Positions 1 through 6,676 of a DNA stretch of 6,677 bases are shown piece after piece (the first letter of the stretch is position 1; every line of letters starts with the position of its first letter). The DNA lies in contig JAITTA010000190.1 of NCBI GenBank assembly GCA_031287395.1, positions 1 through 6,677 of the forward strand. The letters are read 5' to 3'. This DNA comes from Dysgonamonadaceae bacterium (GTDB lineage Bacteria; Bacteroidota; Bacteroidia; Bacteroidales; Azobacteroidaceae). The notes beneath the pieces were generated by a model. It ran no database searches, had not been told where the DNA came from, and saw only the letters and a list, made by a program, of their open reading frames with translations. The translations under genes and the position numbers were made by a program.

Positions 1-792
1 GTTATTGAAATACTTATTTGCTTCGTACATCCGGGCATTCATAGTGGAAGTGTAAATCAACCGATCCGAAGTTTCCCACTTGGGGATGAAAAGATACGCC
101 AGTTTTTGAGAAATGGCTTCGGTCAATACATTTACGGTATAGTCAGGTACATCCCGGAACATTTCTATGGAATCGGAACCCATGGTAAAATTGAAAACAA
201 GGCTGTCCCGGAGTGTAAAGGAAGTTAAAGGAACCTTTTTATCCTTGAGATAGATACTACTGGACAAGACGGTACGGCATTTTAAATACAAAAAGGAATG
301 AACAGGATCCAAAAAATAATTTTCCATACTGGTAACTACGGCCTGTTGGATGTCGAAAAGCAGGCGATCGATCGAAATAATAGCATTACATCCGGATTCT
401 TCGTATAAAGAGTTACATTCTTCTTCCGTAAAGGGAATGATTGATAACCATCCGTCGTCGTTCCTCAAAGCGTCTTCATAGATTGAGATTTTCTCACAAA
501 AATTAGCGTCGGAGAAAGTTTGGGCTACTATTTCGGCGGCATACCAGTTAATGGAGTCTGTCTTTATTTTTTGTCCTAAATCAGTGTCATTTTTGTTTAT
601 TTTGAGATCTATGATCCGGTCTTCCGGTTGAGGTACGGCATTATTTACCACAAGCAACCCATTGACCTTTTCCGGTATAATAAACACAGGAGGCTTTTGA
701 GTCTCTATGGATACAATATACGAACTTTGACATGAGACGAATCCCATAAATCCGATTAACAGGATCAATGTTGAAAACCGGAATCTTTTCAT
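1..792 (-). CDS. DUF6340-like lipoprotein, C-terminal end cut off by the window edge
   Basis: An open frame begins with ATG at 792 and stays open for 264 codons to the left edge, so the stop is outside the window. The N-terminus has a lipoprotein signal peptide: basic MKRFRF, a hydrophobic stretch, then FVSC with the lipidated cysteine at residue 21. Phe at -3 is a loose lipobox. The mature N-terminus (CQSSYIV) lacks the acidic cluster of Bacteroidota surface lipoproteins, so I infer it faces the periplasm. LLVVNNAVPQP (residues 46-56), the segment around residues 92-115, and NAIISIDRLLF (136-146) recall the uncharacterised Bacteroidota family DUF6340, from memory. Members usually run to about 350 residues with a helical, TPR-like C-terminus; MNARMYEANKYF at 251-262 looks like its beginning. 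Four further cysteines (99, 126, 135, 172) lie in the exported part. The gene follows valS by 33 bp and is probably co-transcribed. Function unknown. Confidence 0.82.
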   Translation of the reverse strand, partial: MKRFRFSTLILLIGFMGFVSCQSSYIVSIETQKPPVFIIPEKVNGLLVVNNAVPQPEDRIIDLKINKNDTDLGQKIKTDSINWYAAEIVAQTFSDANFCEKISIYEDALRNDDGWLSIIPFTEEECNSLYEESGCNAIISIDRLLFDIQQAVVTSMENYFLDPVHSFLYLKCRTVLSSSIYLKDKKVPLTSFTLRDSLVFNFTMGSDSIEMFRDVPDYTVNVLTEAISQKLAYLFIPKWETSDRLIYTSTMNARMYEANKYFNN

Positions 793-825
793 CTTGCTAA
801 ATTTAAGTCTAGCAAATATAATGAT
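793..825 (-). promoter_or_regulatory. valS-lipoprotein junction with an isolated -7-like box and an inverted repeat
   Basis: The 33-bp gap between the valS stop and the lipoprotein start contains, on the minus strand, TATATTTG, an exact match to the Bacteroidota -7 consensus TAnnTTTG. No TTTG lies at the expected 19-21 bp upstream, so an internal promoter is only weakly supported. A 6-bp perfect inverted repeat (TTGCTA, 10-base spacer, TAGCAA) follows and ends just before the ATG, over the ribosome-binding region. It could be a weak hairpin, an operator, or chance in AT-rich DNA. No Shine-Dalgarno sequence is evident. Confidence 0.25.
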
Positions 826-3474
826 TTATTTTAATGCTGCGATACTTTCCTGCAAAGATTTAATCTTACTTTCGGCGTCTGCCTGTTTTTTCCGCTCAAT
901 CTCGATCACTTTTGCAGGAGCTTTGGATACAAAACTTTCATTGTTCAGTTTTTTAAGAACCGAATCCAGGAATCCTTGTTGGTAGATCAGTTCTTCTTTC
1001 AATTTAGCCAGTTCTTCTTCTACGTCGATATTGTTGCTGACAGGAATTGCGTATTCGGTAGTTCCCACGAGGAAGGATATGGCCCCCGGAGTTTTTTCCG
1101 CAAGCCGGGCAACAGAACTCAGATTGCACAATTTAATAATTACCGGATTGAATAAAGCATGGTATTCTCCGGTTACCTGCAATTCCAGCGTATCTTTGTT
1201 CGGAATGTTCTTTTGGGTCCGAACCGTACGTACTCCGGCTACCACTTCTTTTACAAGGTCGAAACCATCCAATAAATCCTTATCGTAATCATGTCCTTCC
1301 GGCATCGGAACAATCATAATACTTTCTCCCTGTTTACGATCAGACAATGCCTGCCATAATTCTTCCGTGATGAAAGGCATAAACGGATGAAGCAGACGTA
1401 GCAGAGAATCAAAGAAACTCAGGGTTTTATTGTATGTTTTCCGGTCGATTGGCTGTTGGTATCCGGGCTTGATCATTTCCAGATACCAGGATGAAAATTC
1501 ATCCCAAAACAACTTGTAAACCAACATCAAAGCTTCGGATAAACGATATTTTTCAAACAAATCGTTCATCTCTTCCATGGTTTGTTGCAATTTGGATTCA
1601 AACCAGCGGCATGCGATACCGGCCGCTTCGGGTTGTTCCATCTCAGCCGTTTCCCATCCTTTGACCAAACGGAAGGCATTCCAGATTTTATTGTTGAAAT
1701 TTCGTCCCTGGATACAAAGTTCATTATCGAAGGGGAGATCGTTTCCTGCAGGAGATGTGAGCAACATTCCCAGGCGTACACCATCAGCGCCGTATTCGGC
1801 AATTAGATCGAGCGGATCGGGTGAATTTCCAAGTGATTTGGACATTTTGCGTCCCAGTTTGTCCCGTACGATACCGGTCAGGTAAACATTCCCAAAAGGT
1901 TTATCCTGTCGGTATTCATATCCGGCGATAATCATCCTGGCAACCCAGAAAAACAGGATTTCCGGAGCCGTTACCAGATCATTGGTGGGATAATAATACC
2001 GGATGTCTTTATTCTCCGGGTTGTTGATCCCATCGAATACGGAAATAGGCCACAGCCAACTGGAGAACCAGGTATCCAGACAATCTTCGTCTTGCCGTAA
2101 ATCCGATAACTGCAGGGGCTTAAAATCTGGAGTCTTTACAGATTCAGGATTCTGAGTCCTGACAATTTTGTTTGCCAGTTCCAACGCTTTTTCCGGGGTT
2201 TCCGCCACTACATACCCTCCCTGTGGAAGGAAGTAAGCCGGAATCCGATGCCCCCACCACAACTGACGCGAGATACACCAATCTTTGACGTTCTCCATCC
2301 AGTGACGATAAGTGTTTTTGAATTTAGGAGGATATAATTGAATGGTATCGCTCATGACTGCTTCCAGCGCCGGTTTTGCCAATTCTTCCATTTTCAGGAA
2401 CCATTGCATGGATAATTTCGGTTCGATAGGAACGTCCGTTCTTTCGGAAAAACCTACTTTATTAGTATAGGCTTCCGTTTTTTCCATCAATCCGGCTGCT
2501 TCGAGGTCTTTTTCTATTTGTTTACGAACGTCGAAACGATCTATTCCGGCATATTGCAGTCCATAATCATTGAGAGTTCCGTCGTCGTTGAAAATATCAA
2601 TCGATTCCAGGTTGTATTTTTCTCCCAGCATGTAGTCGTTGACATCGTGAGCGGGAGTGACTTTAAGGCAACCGGTACCGAATTCGATGTCCACATAATC
2701 GTCTTCAATGATGGGAACTTCGCGATTGGCAATGGGAACAATTACTTTTTTACCTTTCAGATGGGCATTCTTAGGATCGTTCGGATTGATGCAAACGGCA
2801 GTATCTCCCAGGATCGTTTCGGGACGGGTAGTCGCCACAACGGCATAACCATTTTCACCGGCGATTTTATAACGTAAGTAATAAAGTTTTCCCTGTTGTT
2901 CTTTATAGTTCACTTCTTCGTCGGAGAGGGCGGTTTTCGCTGCCGGATCCCAGTTGATCATACGTACTCCACGATAAATTAGACCTTTGTTGTAGAGATC
3001 CGTGAAAACTTTAAGGACACTTTCCGAACGTTTTTCGTCCATGGTGAAGCAAGTTCGGTCCCAATCGCAGGATGCTCCGAGTTTTTTGAGCTGCTCGAGG
3101 ATAATTCCCCCATGTTTATGAGTCCACTCCCAGGCATGTTCAAGGAATTGTTCCCTGGTCAGATCCGTTTTCTTAATCCCTTCGGAAGCTAATTTTGCAA
3201 CAACTTTGGCTTCTGTGGCAATAGATGCATGGTCTGTTCCGGGAACCCAGCAGGCATTCTTACCCATCATCCGGGCGCGGCGTACGAGGATATCCTGAAT
3301 GGTATTGTTGAGCATGTGTCCCATGTGCAATACTCCTGTGACATTAGGAGGGGGGATTACTATGGTGTAGGGTTCACGGCTGTCCGGTTCGGAATGAAAA
3401 AACCTGTTTTTCATCCAATACTCATACCATTTGCTTTCTACCTCGGAAGGGTTGTATTTTGTTGCAATTTCCAT
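826..3474 (-). CDS. valS: valyl-tRNA synthetase
   Basis: This cytoplasmic class I aminoacyl-tRNA synthetase charges tRNA-Val with valine using ATP and hydrolyses mischarged Thr-tRNA. The 882-residue protein is complete; E. coli ValRS is about 950. The signatures appear in order. PPPNVTG (41-47) leads into the HIGH-type motif HMGH (50-53). The CP1 editing domain has ATTRPET (214-220), GDTAV (223-227) and TPAHD (273-277). DWCISRQLWWGHRIP lies at 398-412 and DTWFSS at 467-472. KMSKS is at 543-547, followed by the ValRS-typical SLGNSPDPLD. A helical anticodon-binding domain spans roughly 600-760, and a charged C-terminal coiled coil, the tRNA-binding arm, about 815-882. The ATG at 3474 gives the expected N-terminus (NPSEVESKWYEYW). 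Its upstream region is A-rich without a Shine-Dalgarno sequence, as is usual in Bacteroidota. No T-box-like leader is visible. All motifs are intact. The lipoprotein gene follows 33 bp downstream. Confidence 0.98.
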   Translation of the reverse strand: MEIATKYNPSEVESKWYEYWMKNRFFHSEPDSREPYTIVIPPPNVTGVLHMGHMLNNTIQDILVRRARMMGKNACWVPGTDHASIATEAKVVAKLASEGIKKTDLTREQFLEHAWEWTHKHGGIILEQLKKLGASCDWDRTCFTMDEKRSESVLKVFTDLYNKGLIYRGVRMINWDPAAKTALSDEEVNYKEQQGKLYYLRYKIAGENGYAVVATTRPETILGDTAVCINPNDPKNAHLKGKKVIVPIANREVPIIEDDYVDIEFGTGCLKVTPAHDVNDYMLGEKYNLESIDIFNDDGTLNDYGLQYAGIDRFDVRKQIEKDLEAAGLMEKTEAYTNKVGFSERTDVPIEPKLSMQWFLKMEELAKPALEAVMSDTIQLYPPKFKNTYRHWMENVKDWCISRQLWWGHRIPAYFLPQGGYVVAETPEKALELANKIVRTQNPESVKTPDFKPLQLSDLRQDEDCLDTWFSSWLWPISVFDGINNPENKDIRYYYPTNDLVTAPEILFFWVARMIIAGYEYRQDKPFGNVYLTGIVRDKLGRKMSKSLGNSPDPLDLIAEYGADGVRLGMLLTSPAGNDLPFDNELCIQGRNFNNKIWNAFRLVKGWETAEMEQPEAAGIACRWFESKLQQTMEEMNDLFEKYRLSEALMLVYKLFWDEFSSWYLEMIKPGYQQPIDRKTYNKTLSFFDSLLRLLHPFMPFITEELWQALSDRKQGESIMIVPMPEGHDYDKDLLDGFDLVKEVVAGVRTVRTQKNIPNKDTLELQVTGEYHALFNPVIIKLCNLSSVARLAEKTPGAISFLVGTTEYAIPVSNNIDVEEELAKLKEELIYQQGFLDSVLKKLNNESFVSKAPAKVIEIERKKQADAESKIKSLQESIAALK

Positions 3475-3526
3475 TGTTTCTATTAAAGAATTATAATTAG
3501 AAAATAAAAGGGTCTGATTTCAAGCG

Positions 3527-3559
3527 CAAAAGTAATCAATTTTTATGATTATCCGCAAA
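3527..3559 (-). promoter_or_regulatory. likely valS promoter, Bacteroidota type
   Basis: Reading the minus strand, TTTG (3559-3556) is followed after 21 bp by TACTTTTG (3534-3527). This fits the Bacteroidota primary sigma-factor consensus (TTTG at -33, TAnnTTTG at -7) in both boxes, with suitable spacing. The -7 box ends 52 bp before the valS ATG, predicting a leader of about 45 nt. It is the only paired -33/-7 match I found in the window. It lets valS be transcribed independently of wzi upstream. Confidence 0.65.
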
Positions 3560-3597
3560 ATTACCTCAAGCATTCGGTTCATGATGTTACCGTTACA

Positions 3598-3610
3598 CTC
3601 ACAGCGTGAG
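3598..3610. repeat. short perfect inverted repeat downstream of wzi
   Basis: CTCAC-AGC-GTGAG is a 5-bp perfect stem with a 3-base loop, about 40 bp past the wzi stop. On the minus strand it is followed by TGTAACGG rather than a T-run, so alone it is not a canonical intrinsic terminator in the wzi direction. It may add to the weak structure just upstream or be incidental. Confidence 0.3.
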
Positions 3611-3650
3611 AAAACCTATCGGGAAGTAATTTCAGGTTATTGCCCGGTTT
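3611..3650 (-). terminator. weak candidate terminator of wzi
   Basis: Starting within the wzi stop codon, minus-strand AAACCGGG (3650-3643) can pair with CCCG (3623-3620) and GTTT (3615-3612), leaving a 4-base bulge and a 19-base loop; the arm ends in GTTTTC. The bulge, long loop and short U-run make it a poor intrinsic terminator, so some read-through from wzi into valS is plausible. Confidence 0.25.
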
Positions 3651-5121
3651 AAAAACGAATAAAACCTGATTTACTGATTTTAACGGCACAACCGAAATTA
3701 TTATCATACAAGTTTCCGGTATCGAATGCTGTTTGAAGGGTAATTTTCCATCCTTTCCATTTGGAGGGAATATAATTGCATTCGAATAATGAGGAAAAAT
3801 CATTCTTCCGTTTTAAAAAGGGATAGGACGATCTCCCCCATGCATGCATTCCTGTTGCCAAAATACGATAGGAGAAAGAAGTCGATATGGATCCTTCCAG
3901 TCCGATATGAAGACCTTTGATACGGTTGTTCTGAAAATAAATTATTCCGTCTTGGCTGTATTCGGGAGAAGTCAATAGCGGATTACCGATAGAACGTCCC
4001 CAATGAGACCAACCGCTAATGTATTGAGTATGATTATAATAGTCGTCATTTCCACCGCCGCGGGCAGGCCTGTTGTACGATAAAAAATGCATTGGCCCGC
4101 TTTGATTCAATGTATAAATAGATTCAATCACCATTTTTTTCAAATAATTTTGATTATTCAAAGTACATTCCATTCCCCAGATTCCATCCCTCCAGTTTGC
4201 ATACTCCATTCCGGAAGCATCATCAAAATAATGCTGTTTATATAAGGCAATATCAAAATCCCGGTTGGTATAACCGATTCTCAGGTTATATGTCCCCAGA
4301 TGGTTCCCTAAAACATTGATTTGTTCTCCCAAAGACGCATTGTCTCCACCGCCTTTTCCCATAATAATTCTATAAAAATCACGAAAAGAATGAGGGAGTT
4401 TGCCAAGGCTTTCTTCGGATGTCCAACCTCCCCATTGTACGGCATGTACCAATCCGGAGATAAGCGATAACGGAAAATGTTGTTTGGGATCATAAAGCCG
4501 GACGACAAGGGATTTGTGATGCCATAAAATATCTTTTGCATAATCTTTTCCGGGCTGTACCGTCCGTTCGATATAGCGACTATCCGTGGACATACCGACA
4601 GCAAAGTCGCCTTTAACTTGCAAAATACCTTTGGTATAAGGAACCGTTACGAATTCAGGAATACTTAAATTGATTTCCGGAATGGGCCTGGCGTTGGGAG
4701 AATAGGTAAAATCTCCCAGGCTCAGATTTTTATATAATATGGAATTATAATATTCCTTTGCTCCGATAGTGAGGCTTAAAGATTTGTAGGATAAGGAGGT
4801 ATAAAGTTGTTGAATAAAGAAGGAAGAGGAATGACGACTTGCTCTTTCAATGTCTATTTCCGACCGGATACTGAAATCTTTATTGAAATAATGGCGCCAA
4901 TGGATAACTCCCCGGCCATAAACGTTATTTGAATGAAGCGGTACTGTTCCGTAAGTGTTGTTGACAATCCAGAAAGGAACGAGGTCTTTGGCGGCAACCG
5001 ATATAAATGCGTCCATCCGGTAAGTCAGGCTATCTTGAGCGGAAATGTGCAAATGGTATCCGATGAAAACAAATACAAGAAGGATTTTCTTCATGATGGA
5101 ATCTGGCAGGAGCGTCTTCAT
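3649..5121 (-). CDS. capsule assembly Wzi family outer-membrane protein
   Basis: The protein resembles the Bacteroidota branch of the Wzi family (Pfam Caps_assemb_Wzi). In E. coli, Wzi is an outer-membrane beta-barrel lectin that helps anchor group 1 capsule; the role here is inferred. Counting from the ATG at 5121 (490 residues), family-like segments are PFWIVNNTYG (49-58), SPNARPIPE (141-149), HHKSLVVRL (201-209), GLVHAVQWGG (223-232), LPHSFRDF (242-249), LGNHLGTY (271-278) and DGIWGM (312-317). A signal peptide, KKILLVFVFIGYHLHISAQ, is probably cleaved after AQ. The last residue is Phe, as in most BAM-assembled barrels. An in-frame ATG at 5094 gives a cleaner signal peptide (481 residues), but 5121 has the A-rich upstream (AAGATAAATAA) favoured in Bacteroidota, so I kept it. 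The gene diverges from a glycosyltransferase, which supports a role in surface polysaccharide. Confidence is for the family, not the exact start. Confidence 0.9.
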   Translation of the reverse strand: MKTLLPDSIMKKILLVFVFIGYHLHISAQDSLTYRMDAFISVAAKDLVPFWIVNNTYGTVPLHSNNVYGRGVIHWRHYFNKDFSIRSEIDIERASRHSSSFFIQQLYTSLSYKSLSLTIGAKEYYNSILYKNLSLGDFTYSPNARPIPEINLSIPEFVTVPYTKGILQVKGDFAVGMSTDSRYIERTVQPGKDYAKDILWHHKSLVVRLYDPKQHFPLSLISGLVHAVQWGGWTSEESLGKLPHSFRDFYRIIMGKGGGDNASLGEQINVLGNHLGTYNLRIGYTNRDFDIALYKQHYFDDASGMEYANWRDGIWGMECTLNNQNYLKKMVIESIYTLNQSGPMHFLSYNRPARGGGNDDYYNHTQYISGWSHWGRSIGNPLLTSPEYSQDGIIYFQNNRIKGLHIGLEGSISTSFSYRILATGMHAWGRSSYPFLKRKNDFSSLFECNYIPSKWKGWKITLQTAFDTGNLYDNNFGCAVKISKSGFIRF

Positions 5122-5156
5122 TTATTTATCTTCGGGAATTTTCCGGGAGCAATCCA

Positions 5157-5172
5157 ATAGTGTTCCCACTAT
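5157..5172 (-). other. hairpin with GGAA (GNRA) loop in the wzi leader
   Basis: In the predicted wzi mRNA leader, ATAGTG-GGAA-CACTAT forms a perfect 6-bp stem closed by a GGAA tetraloop, which is of the GNRA class. Outside it, CCA and TGG can add three pairs across a 4-base bulge (5154-5179). It lies about 35 bp upstream of the ATG at 5121 and is not followed by a T-run, so it does not look like a terminator. It could stabilise the transcript or be a binding site; no function is shown. Confidence 0.4.
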
Positions 5173-5195
5173 CTTTTGGCTATTTATATAAATTA

Positions 5196-5203
5196 CAAAG
5201 GTA
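5196..5203 (-). promoter_or_regulatory. likely -7 box of the wzi promoter
   Basis: TACCTTTG on the minus strand is an exact TAnnTTTG match. It ends 74 bp before the ATG at 5121, giving a leader of roughly 70 nt that contains the GGAA-loop hairpin. At 21 bp upstream the sequence is TTAG, three of four bases of the -33 TTTG. That position overlaps the opposing -7 box of the glycosyltransferase gene. Confidence 0.5.
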
Positions 5204-5225
5204 CAAATTTTTCAATAAAAAGAGC

Positions 5226-5233
5226 TAACTTTG
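5226..5233 (+). promoter_or_regulatory. likely -7 box of the GT2 promoter
   Basis: TAACTTTG on the plus strand is an exact TAnnTTTG match, with 19 bp between it and the GT2 ATG at 5253. The transcript would therefore have a very short leader of about 12-15 nt. No TTTG is present 19-21 bp upstream; that stretch is occupied by the opposing wzi -7 box. The AT-rich leader (ATAATTTTTTGAAAA) has no Shine-Dalgarno sequence. Confidence 0.45.
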
Positions 5234-5252
5234 TAAAATAATTTTTTGAAAA

Positions 5253-6014
5253 ATGCGAATTACAATACTTACTCCTTCTTATAATCAGGCCCAGTTTATT
5301 GAAGAGAATATTTTATCGGTACAAAATCAGTCGTATCCGGACATTGAACAAATTGTAATCGACGGCGGATCGACCGACAACACGGTGGATATCCTCAGGA
5401 AATATCCTGCTGTCCGTTGGGTATCCGAAAAGGACGAAGGCCAGGCAGATGCCTTGCAGAAAGGATTGGAAATGGCTACAGGCGATATTATCGGATGGAT
5501 CAATTCGGACGATTATCTGGAAAAGGATGCCCTGCAATTTGTTGCCGCCTTTTTCGAGACTTCCGATGCGGACTGGTTGATTGGAAATATCTCCAATGTT
5601 TATGATGACGGGAGTATATCTGCGATAAAAAGTGCGGAAATTACAAAGAAAGCGTTGTTATCCGATCCTGATATTCTCTCCCAACAGGGTGCTTTTTTCA
5701 GAAAACAGGCGCTACTTGAAGCCGGAGGGTTTGATAAAAAATACCAACTTACTATGGACCTGGATTTGTGGTTCCGGTTGTTGAAGATTTCTGAGCCTGT
5801 CATGATAGATAAAAACATGGCTTATTTCCGAAGACATAAAAATCAAAAGACTTTCGGTAAGCATGTTATTGCTCAGATGAAGGAAATGCTCGATATTTTC
5901 CGGAAGAATGGTGCCGGTTGCGAGTATAAAGCGAAACTTGTTTATCGTAAATACAAGCTTTTTCTTTGTATCAGATTGGGGAGTATCAAGAGGAGATTGA
6001 GAATGAAAGAATGA
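5253..6014 (+). CDS. glycosyltransferase family 2 protein
   Basis: A complete 253-residue GT-A fold glycosyltransferase that would transfer a sugar from a nucleotide donor onto a growing glycan at the cytoplasmic face of the inner membrane. The N-terminal strand RITILTPSYNQ (2-12) is followed by QIVIDGGSTDNT (33-44), which contacts the nucleotide. KDEGQADALQKGLEMATGDIIGW spans 60-82. NSDD (84-87) is the metal-binding DxD-like motif, SQQGAFFRK (143-151) lies in the acceptor region, and MDLDLW (168-173) matches the catalytic-base region written (E/M)DxDLW in this subgroup. There is no transmembrane segment; the C-terminal tail is strongly basic (KLVYRKYK, IKRRLRMKE) and may touch membrane lipid. 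The ATG at 5253 is right because the conserved fold begins at residue 2. Donor and acceptor sugars cannot be told from sequence. The gene is divergent from wzi and convergent with a GT4-like gene, which suggests a polysaccharide locus. Confidence 0.95.
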   Translation: MRITILTPSYNQAQFIEENILSVQNQSYPDIEQIVIDGGSTDNTVDILRKYPAVRWVSEKDEGQADALQKGLEMATGDIIGWINSDDYLEKDALQFVAAFFETSDADWLIGNISNVYDDGSISAIKSAEITKKALLSDPDILSQQGAFFRKQALLEAGGFDKKYQLTMDLDLWFRLLKISEPVMIDKNMAYFRRHKNQKTFGKHVIAQMKEMLDIFRKNGAGCEYKAKLVYRKYKLFLCIRLGSIKRRLRMKE

Positions 6015-6032
6015 AAAATGGATTTTCACTTT
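6008..6032. terminator. possible weak bidirectional terminator between convergent glycosyltransferase genes
   Basis: TGAAAA (6012-6017), a 5-base loop, and TTTTCA (6023-6028) form a 6-bp inverted repeat overlapping the GT2 stop codon. After one mismatch, three more pairs including a G-T wobble are possible. It is short and almost all A-T, so it would be weak. Its placement in the 32-bp gap between two converging genes is the main argument. No better terminator is visible there. Confidence 0.2.
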
Positions 6033-6046
6033 CGTACGTAAACCTA

Positions 6047-6676
6047 TTATTCCGTCCTTCTTTCATTTTCCAACATAAAGTCCGCGATTTTTTTCCCCAT
6101 CATTTTTTCTGAAAAATTTTGAAGGACATAAGGACGAGCCTTGTCATTCGACCGGCTTAATATTTCCGGATGGTCCAGTAAAAAGCGGATTTTAGCCTTC
6201 AAATCCTCAGCATCGAATGGTTCGACGAAGAATGAGCCCCGGTTATCCGTAAGGTAATCGACGGAACTGGGAGTTTTTGTAACAATCACAGTTTTTCCCA
6301 GGCTCATCGATTGCAGAAAACTCATTTGTCCGTAAGAATAATTATAGACAGGCAAGGGGATAACGACAAAAAGGGAATTGTTGATTTCCTCAATCAGTTT
6401 ACGAATGGATACTTTATCCGTTAACTCGGTGCGGGGAGGCAATTGCTCCTCTTTTTTCAATGTTTTTCCGATTATTCTCAGCTTCACATCCGGATAGTTC
6501 AATTCGCTCCAGGCCTTAAAAAGGGTATCATAGTCCCGTTTTCCGGAACCGAAACTTAAAATATATTTCTCTCCGGAATTATTTTCAAAAGGAGAAAAAT
6601 AATCGGTATCTACTCCGAATGGAATGAATACGGATCTGTTTACCAGATTTTTAAACGTATTTTTATAGTTCTCAAT
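6047..6676 (-). CDS. GT4-like glycosyltransferase, C-terminal half only (5' end beyond the right edge)
   Basis: The frame is open from the right edge to the TAA at 6047-6049, giving 209 residues; the true start lies outside. A TTG at 6500-6502 is an internal Leu codon, because conserved sequence continues upstream of it. Counting from the first visible residue, FIPFGVDTDYF (17-27) is the classic GT4 inter-domain motif, and ILSFGSGKRDYDTLFKAW (38-55) starts the C-terminal Rossmann domain that binds the nucleotide-sugar. The donor-site segment SYGQMSFLQSMSLGKTVIVT follows, then DYL and FFVEPFDAEDLKAKI. Where many GT4 enzymes have E-x7-E, this one has S-x7-Q. That resembles a GT-B subgroup with SGQ-type motifs, from memory, so I do not read it as decay. 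It probably acts on a surface glycan in the cytoplasm. The substrate cannot be told. Confidence 0.88.
   Translation of the reverse strand: MENYKNTFKNLVNRSVFIPFGVDTDYFSPFENNSGEKYILSFGSGKRDYDTLFKAWSELNYPDVKLRIIGKTLKKEEQLPPRTELTDKVSIRKLIEEINNSLFVVIPLPVYNYSYGQMSFLQSMSLGKTVIVTKTPSSVDYLTDNRGSFFVEPFDAEDLKAKIRFLLDHPEILSRSNDKARPYVLQNFSEKMMGKKIADFMLENERRTE

Noticed and set aside
2518..2877. 119-codon plus-strand open frame inside valS
   Set aside because: It lies wholly antisense to conserved ValRS editing-domain sequence, has no recognisable domain, and is best explained as a shadow of valS codon use. The same holds for the other plus-strand frames between 794 and 3486.
3475..3526. Possible T-box or other riboswitch ahead of valS
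   Set aside because: The predicted leader is only about 45 nt, too short for a T-box, and no specifier or antiterminator elements are visible.
3520..3585. Small minus-strand open frame of about 20 codons between wzi and valS (starts MNRMLEV)
   Set aside because: It overlaps both boxes of the likely valS promoter and shows no coding signal; the leader peptide would also start upstream of the predicted transcription start.
5113..5152. Repeated CGGGA / GGAATTTTCC dyad in the wzi leader
   Set aside because: The arms are four bases with a 2-base centre and the flanking bases mismatch; too short to separate from chance.
5241..5254. AT-rich palindrome ATTTTT-TG-AAAAAT just before the GT2 start
   Set aside because: A 2-base loop and only A-T pairs make it unlikely to fold; it is expected in such AT-rich leaders.
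6047..6502. A short 151-residue gene starting at a TTG
   Set aside because: The frame continues without a stop to the right edge and carries conserved GT4 motifs upstream of the TTG, so this is the tail of a longer gene.
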